Of a DNA stretch of 54,727 nt, positions 34,428-43,445 are shown in pieces. Under the pieces are notes generated by a model, which worked only from the letters and a program-made list of their open reading frames with translations, made no database searches and had not been told where the DNA came from. Both the position numbers and the translations under genes were made by a program. The DNA comes from a bacterium (lineage in GTDB: Bacteria > UBP6 > UBA1177). Location of the stretch: contig JAGCUA010000090.1 of assembly GCA_017963125.1 (NCBI GenBank), positions 1 to 54,727 of the forward strand, read 5' to 3'. How positions within the stretch are numbered: position 1 is the stretch's first letter; the number at the start of each line of letters is the position of its first letter.

Positions 34428-35468
34428 TCAGTACAAGGATACAGTTTTCAAAAGTGAAATATCTTCAAGTATCTTACCGGTTCCCAGAACTACTGATTTC
34501 AGCGGATCTTCAGCAATTATAACGGGAAGGTTGGTATCTTCGCGGATAAGAATGTCCAGATTCTTCAGAAGCGCGCCGCCGCCGGCAAGAACGATGCCTT
34601 TGTCAACGATATCGGCTGCAAGTTCCGGCGGTGTATTGTCGAGAACGGTTTTGACCGCTGCGACGATAGCTTTTACTACTTCTGACAGGCTTTCCCTGAT
34701 CTCGTCGCTGTGGATCTCTATCGTTTTCGGAAGTCCGGCAACAAGGTCGAGTCCTTTGACTTCCATAAATTCACGGGATTCGTCAGGATAAGCGTTTCCG
34801 ATAGTGCACTTTATCTGCTCGGCCATCCTTTCGCCTATCGCGAGATTATATTTTTTCTTGATGTATTCGATGATGCTTTCATCCATCTTGTCACCGGCTG
34901 ACTTCACCGATTTGGAATAAACGATACCGGCAAGTGAAATAACGGCGACTTCGGTCGTTCCGCCGCCGATATCAACGATCATGTTGCCTGTCGGCTCGGT
35001 AACCGGCATATTCGCACCGACTGCAGCAGCCATGGGCTGTTCGACAAGGAAGACCTCTCTCGCTCCCGCACCGAGCGCAGCCTCGCGGACAGTCCTTTTT
35101 TCAACTTCGGTTATGCCGTATGGAACACCTATAGCGATCCTCGGTTTAATAAAACTGCCGTGTTTGTATGCATGCTTTATGAAGTAGCGGAGCATCTGGC
35201 TCGCGACCTCGAAATCTGCGATGACGCCGTCTTTCAAAGGCCTGATAACACTGATGTTTACCGGAGCCTTGCCTATCATTTCCTTAGCTTCCCGACCAAC
35301 CGCGCGGACAGATTTCGCACCTCTTGAATCCTTCTCCTGAACGGCTACGACGCTCGGTTCGTTCCTGACTATCCCCTCGCCCTTGACATAGATCAAAGTG
35401 TTCGCCGTTCCCAAATCTATTGCAATATCGCTCGTAAAAATCGATAAAAGATTATCTAATTGAAACAT
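34428..35468 (-). CDS. mreB: Rod shape-determining protein MreB
   Basis: MreB is the actin homologue that guides lateral wall synthesis. The 346-residue product has the nucleotide-binding motifs AIDLGTANTLIYVKGEGIV (from residue 16) and VDIGGGTTEVAVISL (near 165), plus KSVKSAGDKMDESI and VLAGGGALL. GGAAGGAAC precedes the ATG. It starts the mreB-mreC-GT2 group behind a good promoter. dnaE lies upstream on the same strand. Confidence 0.97.
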   Translation of the reverse strand: MFQLDNLLSIFTSDIAIDLGTANTLIYVKGEGIVRNEPSVVAVQEKDSRGAKSVRAVGREAKEMIGKAPVNISVIRPLKDGVIADFEVASQMLRYFIKHAYKHGSFIKPRIAIGVPYGITEVEKRTVREAALGAGAREVFLVEQPMAAAVGANMPVTEPTGNMIVDIGGGTTEVAVISLAGIVYSKSVKSAGDKMDESIIEYIKKKYNLAIGERMAEQIKCTIGNAYPDESREFMEVKGLDLVAGLPKTIEIHSDEIRESLSEVVKAIVAAVKTVLDNTPPELAADIVDKGIVLAGGGALLKNLDILIREDTNLPVIIAEDPLKSVVLGTGKILEDISLLKTVSLY

Positions 35469-35507
35469 TGTTCCTTCCCTTAAAATAACAAAAACAAAAA
35501 ACGCAAA

Positions 35508-35535
35508 AGTATAGTCGCAGAAATTTCAAAGTAAA
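35508..35535 (-). promoter_or_regulatory. Probable mreB promoter
   Basis: Minus-strand TTTACT (35530-35535), 16-bp spacer, TATACT (35508-35513), 40 bp upstream of the mreB ATG and inside the gap after dnaE. Confidence 0.5.
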
Positions 35536-35562
35536 GAAGTTTTGAGTTTCCGCCGCTTATTT

Positions 35563-38500
35563 TCACTTAACTTTCAGATAAAGCTGATCGTATCCCAGCA
35601 CCGATTTGTACTGCGCAAGTTTCGACAAATCTATATTGCCGTATTTTTCAAGAAGGATACTGTCTCCTGCATCGCCGAAATTTATTTTTATATTCAGTTT
35701 TATTTTGAAAGCAGGAAGTTTATCTGAGAAAATTTTATTCAGAAGATCTTTATTTTTCATAAATTCATCTTCGGTACACTCATAGAACAATACCGGATCG
35801 AAACCCGGGTCGTTATTCTGGCAGTACAGCATGAACTGATCGACAGTTTTTACATCTTCCTTGAGATCGCTGATCGAAAAGACCACTTTTTCAAGAGTTT
35901 TCTCCTCGTCTTCACCGGTCATGACCGCTTTGCCGCGTACTCTGAAAATCAGCGGAACTTTTGAAGAAAGTTTTGCGACATCCGGATTTCCCAAAGCATT
36001 TTCGATTTTGTTTATCGAAAACTCGACTGCACTGTCTTCACTTTCAAGTATCCCTTTGAGATAGTATTCCCTGCCGTCCTTGCTCTTTGCCGGCTTGATT
36101 TCGGTAGTGATTATACCAGGGACCCAAGTGTCGCTGCGCGGCCCGTAGAAGCGCTTTCCGGATTCGACATCTTCAATGACGCCGGCTATTGAGCTCAGTC
36201 CCAGGTCACGGAAATCCTTGCGGAAAAATCTCGCCGGATGATTTGAAAGGTAAATACCCAGAACTTCGCGTTCAAGAGCGAGCGAATCAAAAACATCAAG
36301 CGCCTCGTTTTTGTCCACACGCCTAAGAAGCTCTTCATCAGTCATACCGGAAGCACCGCTGTCCGAAGCATCGTCTGAAAACGCGGCAAAAAGGCTGAGC
36401 TGTCCTCTGTCCTTGTCTTCAGCCGCAAGGCTGCCCTCTTTCAGCGCATTCGGAAGCATTGCAAGGAGAAGTCCTCTGTTGATCCCAGTAAAATCAAAAG
36501 CACCCGCTTTTATCAGGAACTCTATAGCTCTCGAATTGACTTTGGACTGGCTCATCCTGCTCGTGAAGTCGATAAGCGATTTGAAGTCGCCGTTCTTCTC
36601 GCGCTCCTTTATTATCTCTTCTACCGCCGCTTCGCCGACGTTTTTAACAGCTCCGAAACCGTACCGGATAGTGTTTTCCTCTATCGTAAAGCTATTGAAA
36701 CTTTTGTTTATGTCGGGAAGACATACTTTGATCCCGTGGTCTCTCGCATCGCTGATATACATGAAGACCTTGTTTGCATTTCCGGCTTCGGAAGTGATCA
36801 ATGCAGTAAGGAATTCCGTCGGATAGTGCGTCTTGAGATAAGCCGTCTGGTATGAAATGTATCCGTAACACGCGGCATGCGACTTGTTGAAGCCGTAGCT
36901 TGCAAACTTTTCCATGTGCTCGAAGACCAGCTGTGCAGTCTCTTCGGAGATCCCGTTATTCTTGGCTCCGTCGATGAATTTGACCTTTGCTTCGGCCATT
37001 TTCGCCGCGATTTTTTTACCCATAGCCTTACGCAGACCGTCTGCCTGCCCCATCGAGAAACCAGCAAGACGGCGGGAGATCTGCATGACCTGCTCCTGAT
37101 AGACCATAAGCCCGTAAGTTTCGCTCAGGATCTCGCTCAGCCACGGATGATCGTATTCTATCGGTTCTTTTCCGTGCTTTCTGCGGATATAGTTCGGGAT
37201 GATATCCATAGGTCCCGGCCGGTAAAGGGCGACTGCAGCGATCAGATCCTCGATGCGGTCAGGTTTCATCTGGTGGATCATCTTCTCGAAACCTCCGCTT
37301 TCCATCTGGAATATCCCTTTCGTGCTGTTCTCGCAGATGTATTTGTAAGTCGCGGCATCGTCAAGCGGGATCTTGGATATGTCGAAATCAGGTTTTTTCT
37401 TTTTAACGAGCGACACGGCATGGTTTATCATCGTAAGCGTCTTGAGCCCGAGGAAGTCGAATTTGACCAGACCTACAAGTTCGACTGTCGTTTTTTCATA
37501 CTGCGTTACGTGATAGTTGTCTTTATCGACAAATATCGGTGAATACTCGTAAATCGGCTTCTGACCGATGACAAGTCCGCATGCGTGCTTTCCAGGCTGG
37601 CGCAGCAGACCTTCGATCTGCACGGCGATCTTGATGATCTTCGAAAAATCGGGATTGTCGCGGATGACCTGCCTTTCGTTCGCAAAAGCCTCGATCGCCG
37701 ATCTGAGAGACTTGATCTCTTCAGTGTCTTCAGAAGCGATTTTCAGACTTCCTATCGCTTTGTTAAGTTTGTCCGGATCGGCGGCTGTATCAGCCGGAAC
37801 ATTATATTTTTCTATAAGTTTTTTCGTAATGTCTTTAGTTTTTTTGAGGTATTGCGGCGAATACATATCTGCAAAGGCCTCAGGAACGATCTTCGCCAGT
37901 TTGTCGGCTGTGCTTATCGGGATATCGAGCGCTCTCGCGACATCGCGGATCGCAGATTTAGCCTTGAGCTGACCGAAAGTGGCGATCTGAGCAACATTTT
38001 CAAAGCCGTATTTACTCTCGACATACTCGATAACGCGTTCACGGTTGTCCTGACAGAAATCGACGTCGAAATCGGGCATCGAAATTCGCTCCGGATTGAG
38101 GAATCTCTCGAAAAGAAGCTCATATCTGAGAGGATCGAGATCGGTGATCCTCGTGCAGTATGCAACAAGCGAACCTGCACCGCTGCCACGTCCCGGACCT
38201 ACCGGAATGCCGTGGTTTTTCGCCCAGCGTATGAAGTCGGAGACTATCAGGAAATAGCCGGGAAAATCCATTCTGATGATAACGCCGAGCTCGTATTCAA
38301 GCCTGTCGCGGTAAGCCTGTTTTTTGTCTTCGGGCGTTCCCAGCTCCAAAAATCTCTCTTCAAGTCCCTGCTCCGCCATATCGCGAAGGAACTGCGCCGG
38401 ACTTTTATCGCCTGTATCGAAAATCGGCAGATAGTTGTGCCCGAGATCAAGCTGGACACTGCACCTTTCGGCAATTTTTACGGTATTTTCTATCGCTTCG

Positions 38501-39312
38501 GTCCCGGCCTCGCCGTAAACACTGAAAAGTTCGCGCATCTCCTCTTCGCTTTTGAGATAGAAGGCCGCCGTCTCGTGGTGCATTCTGTCGGTATCGGTAA
38601 CTTTTTTCTTCTCGTTTATGCAGAAAAGAATATCCTGAGCTTCGGCGTGTTCAGGACTTAAATAGTGGACATCATTCGTCGCAACGAGCCCCACTCCGAG
38701 TTCCCGTGCAAGTTTTATGAGCTGAGGATTGGCTTCCTCCTGCTCTTTCATTCCGTTTACCTGAAGTTCGATGAAGAAGTTGTTTTTGCCGAAAAGTTCG
38801 ATGTATTCAAGCGCTATCCGCTTTGCGTCGTCGTATCTTCCCTTGGCAATGGCTTGAGGAATCTCTCCGCCCAGACACGCGCTCGTAGCGATGATCCCTT
38901 CTGCGTGGTCCTTTATCAAAGCGCGGTCGATACGCGGTTTGTAGTAAAATCCGTCAACAAATGCGGTCGACGCCATATAGCACAGATTTTTGTACCCTTT
39001 CTCGTTTTCGGCAAGCAGAAGAAGGTGAAATGCGTCTTTAGCCACCTTTTCCCTTCTGTCGTTAGCCGAAATATAGGCTTCCATGCCGATTATCGGCTTG
39101 ATCACGGCATTTTCGATCTTGTTGAAGTTTCCTTTTTCATCCTTTCCGATCATCGTCGTATAGAAATCGACGACACCGTGCATATTTCCGTGGTCCGTGA
39201 TCGCAACTGCGTTCATCCCCAGCTTTGTCAGCTTTTTCGCAAGCTCGGCCGGCTTCACAAGACCGTCGAGAAACGAATAAATAGTGTGTAAGTGCAAGTG
39301 GACAAATGCCAT
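35563..39312 (-). CDS. dnaE: DNA polymerase III subunit alpha
   Basis: The replicative polymerase catalytic subunit. The 1249-residue product starts with the PHP domain (HLHTIYSFLDGL, AITDHGNMHGVVDFY), then the polymerase core with GPGRGSGAGSLVAYC and the catalytic aspartates in MPDFDVDFCQD (near 411-418), the LVKFDFLGLKTL and YRPGPMDIIPNYI segments, a helix-hairpin-helix and an OB-fold region toward the end. The length is slightly more than the E. coli protein. GGCGGAA precedes the ATG. A Wzz-like gene ends 48 bp upstream on the same strand. Confidence 0.97.
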   Translation of the reverse strand: MAFVHLHLHTIYSFLDGLVKPAELAKKLTKLGMNAVAITDHGNMHGVVDFYTTMIGKDEKGNFNKIENAVIKPIIGMEAYISANDRREKVAKDAFHLLLLAENEKGYKNLCYMASTAFVDGFYYKPRIDRALIKDHAEGIIATSACLGGEIPQAIAKGRYDDAKRIALEYIELFGKNNFFIELQVNGMKEQEEANPQLIKLARELGVGLVATNDVHYLSPEHAEAQDILFCINEKKKVTDTDRMHHETAAFYLKSEEEMRELFSVYGEAGTEAIENTVKIAERCSVQLDLGHNYLPIFDTGDKSPAQFLRDMAEQGLEERFLELGTPEDKKQAYRDRLEYELGVIIRMDFPGYFLIVSDFIRWAKNHGIPVGPGRGSGAGSLVAYCTRITDLDPLRYELLFERFLNPERISMPDFDVDFCQDNRERVIEYVESKYGFENVAQIATFGQLKAKSAIRDVARALDIPISTADKLAKIVPEAFADMYSPQYLKKTKDITKKLIEKYNVPADTAADPDKLNKAIGSLKIASEDTEEIKSLRSAIEAFANERQVIRDNPDFSKIIKIAVQIEGLLRQPGKHACGLVIGQKPIYEYSPIFVDKDNYHVTQYEKTTVELVGLVKFDFLGLKTLTMINHAVSLVKKKKPDFDISKIPLDDAATYKYICENSTKGIFQMESGGFEKMIHQMKPDRIEDLIAAVALYRPGPMDIIPNYIRRKHGKEPIEYDHPWLSEILSETYGLMVYQEQVMQISRRLAGFSMGQADGLRKAMGKKIAAKMAEAKVKFIDGAKNNGISEETAQLVFEHMEKFASYGFNKSHAACYGYISYQTAYLKTHYPTEFLTALITSEAGNANKVFMYISDARDHGIKVCLPDINKSFNSFTIEENTIRYGFGAVKNVGEAAVEEIIKEREKNGDFKSLIDFTSRMSQSKVNSRAIEFLIKAGAFDFTGINRGLLLAMLPNALKEGSLAAEDKDRGQLSLFAAFSDDASDSGASGMTDEELLRRVDKNEALDVFDSLALEREVLGIYLSNHPARFFRKDFRDLGLSSIAGVIEDVESGKRFYGPRSDTWVPGIITTEIKPAKSKDGREYYLKGILESEDSAVEFSINKIENALGNPDVAKLSSKVPLIFRVRGKAVMTGEDEEKTLEKVVFSISDLKEDVKTVDQFMLYCQNNDPGFDPVLFYECTEDEFMKNKDLLNKIFSDKLPAFKIKLNIKINFGDAGDSILLEKYGNIDLSKLAQYKSVLGYDQLYLKVK

Positions 39313-39360
39313 TTCCGCCTCGACTAAATAATAAAATTACATTTTTTTAAGAAAGCTCAT

Positions 39361-40986
39361 CTATTTCAGGATTTCCCTTGCAGATTTAAAGAATTCCTTT
39401 GCAAAAACCACAAAAAATCCTGACAAAATAGTAGCAATCAAAGTTATAGCAGCAAAAATTACAGACTTGGGGAAAGAACGCAGGACCTGCGGATCCGGGA
39501 AATCCACAACTCTTACGGGAAGGATTCCGATATTCGGAGAGATCGAAGATTCATACAATTTTGCGGAAAGAGTCACGTAAACCCTTTCTGCAAGCTCGAC
39601 ATCACGCTTCAGATTTGCAAAAACAAGAAGGTTTTCGGGAAGTTTTTCCTGGCCGTCCGACATCATATTAAGAAGTTCGCCGAGCAGCTTCTCCCCTTTA
39701 TCATACTGGGTTATACTTGTTTTGATAACATTTTTCAGAGCACTCTCGCTCTCCTTTATCTCCTCATCGGCCGCAACTTTGAGCGGGTGTTCTTCAGTTA
39801 CGCGCTGGGAGAGCTCGTTGCGCTTGAAAATAAGAGCGTTGTGATATTTCAGCGCCTCCTGCACCGAAGACTCTTCTATCGGAAGCGTTATCGGTTTACC
39901 GGAATCCTTTTCGATGTTTTTCAATGTATTTTCAAGGATTTTTCTTTTGAACTTGAATTCTTCCTGCTGAACCTTCATAGCCTCCTGCTTTTTAAGCAGT
40001 TCCGGAAATTCGAGTTCAGGCATTATCGTATGCTCCTTCTGCTGGAACAATATCATTTTTTCAGCTTTTTCCTGTATCCCGAGAGAAAGTTCTTCAAGCC
40101 TGCCGTTTATATAAAGCTGCTTAGACTCGGCATCATCTTTTTCCCACTCGCTTTTTTTTACGATATAGGCATCAATGAGATCATTCAGCACTCTCACCGA
40201 CATGAGGGGACTTTCATGTGTAAAGACAAGGAGGATAAGTTCCTCATCACCGCCTTTTTTCAGATTAAGCGCTCCAGAGGCAGCCGCATTGTCGACAAGC
40301 AGAGACTGGGCAAAACGCTTCCTCGCAAATATTATTGATTCATATTCGAACTTATATTTTACAGGGAAATTAAAACTTCCGATTTTTTCGACAGAAACAG
40401 TATCTTTGCCTAAAAGGCAGTCCTCATTCCAGCGGCATTCTGCCTGCGTCCCGCCGAATTCTATAACATAACCGTCTTCCGATGCCGTTATCTCTCCGCT
40501 TCCGACTTTCAAAGGTTCGGGGATCTTCTTAAAAATCACAAAAGCATCCTCTGCTTTTTCGCCGAAAAATTTACTCCAGTAATGAACGAACATCGAGTTG
40601 TTTTTCTTCCTGACATTCATCTGAAGATTATCCTTTTGGATGACGGAATCCATAAGCGTCCTGCTCTTGAGAAGTTCAAAATCTATACTTCTGCTGTTCG
40701 ACATGACGCCGCCTATGAACTGAGACATCATGTCAAACGGGGAAATTGAAGTCGAACCCTGCGTGCTTCTTATTTCTATCGAAGAATTGACGCTGTAAAC
40801 CGGAGTTATGACAAAAAGGAAAACGAAAACAATAACAGTGAATGTGATAAGTGACGAAATACAGTAAAGTTTTTTATTGTCACGCAATATTTTTATAAAA
40901 TCTTCTATCGTGATCTGTATGCGCTTATTTTCCACTTTGGTGACCGGATTTTCCGTTTCAGCATTGCTTTTAGGCGTATTATCCAT
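39361..40986 (-). CDS. Wzz-type chain-length / polysaccharide co-polymerase protein
   Basis: A 541-residue inner-membrane protein with one membrane helix near residues 35-60, a long periplasmic part with extended coiled coil (about 270-410), and a second helix near the C-terminus ending in a short basic tail. VYSVNSSIEIRS after the first helix and VVDFPDPQVLRSFPKSVIFA before the second match the Wzz/BexC pattern; there is no attached tyrosine kinase domain. Such proteins set O-antigen or capsule chain length. The start is ATG 40986 with AGGAAGAGG 6 nt upstream. No other polysaccharide gene is adjacent. Confidence 0.87.
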   Translation of the reverse strand: MDNTPKSNAETENPVTKVENKRIQITIEDFIKILRDNKKLYCISSLITFTVIVFVFLFVITPVYSVNSSIEIRSTQGSTSISPFDMMSQFIGGVMSNSRSIDFELLKSRTLMDSVIQKDNLQMNVRKKNNSMFVHYWSKFFGEKAEDAFVIFKKIPEPLKVGSGEITASEDGYVIEFGGTQAECRWNEDCLLGKDTVSVEKIGSFNFPVKYKFEYESIIFARKRFAQSLLVDNAAASGALNLKKGGDEELILLVFTHESPLMSVRVLNDLIDAYIVKKSEWEKDDAESKQLYINGRLEELSLGIQEKAEKMILFQQKEHTIMPELEFPELLKKQEAMKVQQEEFKFKRKILENTLKNIEKDSGKPITLPIEESSVQEALKYHNALIFKRNELSQRVTEEHPLKVAADEEIKESESALKNVIKTSITQYDKGEKLLGELLNMMSDGQEKLPENLLVFANLKRDVELAERVYVTLSAKLYESSISPNIGILPVRVVDFPDPQVLRSFPKSVIFAAITLIATILSGFFVVFAKEFFKSAREILK

Positions 40987-41022
40987 AAAAATCCTCTTCC
41001 TGAACAAAATCAAAAGCCGGAT

Positions 41023-41050
41023 ATTATACTAAAAAACCTTATAAATGCAA
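41023..41050 (-). promoter_or_regulatory. Promoter of the wzz-like gene
   Basis: Minus-strand TTGCAT (41045-41050), 16-bp spacer, perfect TATAAT (41023-41028), 36 bp upstream of the start codon. Confidence 0.6.
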
Positions 41051-41097
41051 ATATAGCGTTCAATCAGGGAAAAACGAATCAAAAAAAACGCAACTTC

Positions 41098-41126
41098 TTG
41101 TAAAATCTCAACTTTTCATATATAAA
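41098..41126 (+). promoter_or_regulatory. Probable lepA promoter
   Basis: TTGTAA (41098-41103), 17-bp spacer, TATAAA (41121-41126), about 34 bp upstream of the lepA ATG. Confidence 0.5.
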
Positions 41127-41160
41127 CGCGCGGTTTTTATTAACTTTTACCAAGGTTAGT

Positions 41161-42966
41161 ATGAAAAACATCAATAATATCAGGAATTTTTCGATCGTAG
41201 CACATATAGACCACGGAAAATCGACTCTTTCCGACAGACTTCTCGAAATGACGGGCGGCTTAAGCGAGCGCGAGATGACAGAGCAGTTCCTCGACGATAT
41301 GGAGCTCGAAAAAGAGCGCGGGATCACGATCAAGGCGCGCGCTGTCACGGTTTTTCATGAATACAAAGGCGAAAAATACGAGTTCAACTTCATCGACACT
41401 CCGGGACATGTCGATTTTTCCTACGAAGTGAGCCGTGCACTTACGAGCTGCGAAGGAGCTCTGCTCGTCGTTGACGCGACGCAGGGAGTCGAGGCGCAGA
41501 CTCTGGCAAACGTATATATGGCTATCGACAACGACCTCGCGATCGTTCCTGTCATCAACAAGATCGACCTTCCAAGCGCCGATGTCGAAAAAACGAAAAC
41601 GGAAATCGCTGATATAATCGGGATCGACACCGATGACGCTTCTCTCGTTTCGGCAAAAACCGGTGTAGGAGTACGTGAACTTTTAGACAAAATCGTCACA
41701 GAGATCCCCGCTCCGAAGACCGATCCTTCAATGAAAACGAGGGCTCTTGTGTTCGACAGCTGGTTTGACGCATACGTCGGAGTCAGAATGATGGTGAGGA
41801 TGTTCGACGGTGAGATCAAAACGGGCGATATCATCCATCTCATGCACTCGGACGCCGATTATGAAGTCATCGAGATCGCGAAATATATGCCTTTCCTCAA
41901 GAAAGTGGATTCGCTTTCGGCAGGTGAAGTCGGCGTTATAGCCGCCGGAATCAAGACTATCCACGATGTCAGGATCGGGGAAACGATAACTTTAGCAAGT
42001 GATCCGACGACTACTCCCCTTCCCGGCTTCAAACCGATGAAACAGATGGTTTTCTGCGGAGTTTTCCCCGTTGAAACTTCAAAATACGAGGAAGTGAAAC
42101 GCGCAGTCGAGAAACTCGCTCTCAACGATTCGAGTTTTTCCTACGAGCCTGAAAATTCGACAGCTTTGGGTTACGGCTTCCGCTGCGGATTTTTAGGAAT
42201 GCTCCACCTTGAGATCGTAAAAGAGAGGCTTGAGCGCGAATTCGGCCTTGAACTCATTACGACAGCTCCCAGCGTTGCATACAAAGTCGTCCTCACGAAC
42301 GGAGAGGAAGTCATCGTCGAAAACCCAGACAAACTCCCGAAACCGCAGATAATCGCCCACATCGAAGAGCCTATCGTCAAAGCGTCGGTATTTACTCCGG
42401 CGGAATTTATCGGCGGGCTCGTAAAACTCTGCTTAGACAAGCGCGGCAAGCAGAAAAACATGATCTATCAGGCGGCAGACAGAGTCATTCTCGAATACGA
42501 AATGCCGCTCAGCGAGATAGTTTACGACTTTTACGACAAACTGAAATCGATCTCGCGCGGATTTGCATCTCTCGACTACGAATTCGACCGCTACGAAAAG
42601 TCGAATCTCGTCAAAATGGACATTCTCATCAACGGAGAGCCGGTCGACGCGCTCTCAGTCATCGTCCACAAAGACAACTCATACCAGATGGGACGCTCTC
42701 TCGTAATGAAAATGCGCCGCGTCATACCGAGACAGATGTACGATGTAGCGATACAGGCAGCAATAGGCTCGACCGTAATTTCACGCGAAACAGTCAAGGC
42801 TTACAGAAAGGATGTCACATCGAAATGCTACGGCGGCGACGTATCCAGAAAGAGAAAACTTCTCGAAAAGCAGAAGGAAGGAAAGAAGCGGATGAAACAG
42901 CTAGGAAACGTCGAGATCCCGCAGGAAGCTTTCCTTGCAGTACTTGAAGCAGGCGAAGAAGAGTAA
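41161..42966 (+). CDS. lepA: Elongation factor 4
   Basis: LepA (EF4) is a ribosome-dependent GTPase. The 601-residue product carries G1 AHIDHGKST (residues 14-22), G2 around ERGITIKA, G3 DTPGHVDF and G4 NKIDLP (near 133). The LepA-specific C-terminal domain is present, with [20 protein letters not shown] sequence (here [20 protein letters not shown]). Length is normal. Its stop is two bases from the convergent cinA stop. Confidence 0.98.
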   Translation: MKNINNIRNFSIVAHIDHGKSTLSDRLLEMTGGLSEREMTEQFLDDMELEKERGITIKARAVTVFHEYKGEKYEFNFIDTPGHVDFSYEVSRALTSCEGALLVVDATQGVEAQTLANVYMAIDNDLAIVPVINKIDLPSADVEKTKTEIADIIGIDTDDASLVSAKTGVGVRELLDKIVTEIPAPKTDPSMKTRALVFDSWFDAYVGVRMMVRMFDGEIKTGDIIHLMHSDADYEVIEIAKYMPFLKKVDSLSAGEVGVIAAGIKTIHDVRIGETITLASDPTTTPLPGFKPMKQMVFCGVFPVETSKYEEVKRAVEKLALNDSSFSYEPENSTALGYGFRCGFLGMLHLEIVKERLEREFGLELITTAPSVAYKVVLTNGEEVIVENPDKLPKPQIIAHIEEPIVKASVFTPAEFIGGLVKLCLDKRGKQKNMIYQAADRVILEYEMPLSEIVYDFYDKLKSISRGFASLDYEFDRYEKSNLVKMDILINGEPVDALSVIVHKDNSYQMGRSLVMKMRRVIPRQMYDVAIQAAIGSTVISRETVKAYRKDVTSKCYGGDVSRKRKLLEKQKEGKKRMKQLGNVEIPQEAFLAVLEAGEEE

Positions 42967-42968
42967 TC

Positions 42969-43436
42969 TTAAAGCAGTTCTGATATCATCAAATCTATAA
43001 TAAAATCGACAGATGCTTTTCTGACACTCTCTCTGTCTCCGTCAAAATGAGCCGTTTTTGAAATGGTTTTTCCTTTGAAAAAGAGACCGAAGCAGACAGT
43101 TCCTACAGGTTTTTCCTTTGTTCCCCCTGTCGGACCGGCAATTCCAGTGACCGAAAACGCGATGTCGGCTCCGCTTCTTGCCGCGGCACCTTCCGCCATT
43201 TCTCTTGCGCACTCTTCGCTTACGGCTCCGAATTTTTCAAGAGTTTCGGACGAAACTCCAAGATTACGGTGTTTGGCATCGTTTGAATAGGTGACGAAAC
43301 TTTCATTGAATACCGCAGAAATACCGTCGACCGATGTGATCTCAGCAGCGACCATGCCCCCTGTGCAGGACTCCGCTCCGCTGATACTGATGTTTTTTTC
43401 TTTAAGAAGTGCTCCTAATTTTTTTATTTCCGACAT
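42969..43436 (-). CDS. pncC: CinA C-terminal domain protein (nicotinamide-nucleotide amidohydrolase)
   Basis: A 155-residue stand-alone CinA-C/PncC domain, which deamidates nicotinamide mononucleotide to nicotinate mononucleotide in NAD recycling. The motifs SGAESCTGGMVAAEIT (near residue 20) and VTGIAGPTGGTKEKPVG (near 105) are those of the family. There is no N-terminal MoCF-like domain of full CinA. GGAGGAAT precedes the ATG. It lies 9 bp after the kinase gene on the same strand. Confidence 0.93.
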   Translation of the reverse strand: MSEIKKLGALLKEKNISISGAESCTGGMVAAEITSVDGISAVFNESFVTYSNDAKHRNLGVSSETLEKFGAVSEECAREMAEGAAARSGADIAFSVTGIAGPTGGTKEKPVGTVCFGLFFKGKTISKTAHFDGDRESVRKASVDFIIDLMISELL

Positions 43437-43445
43437 TATTCCTCC

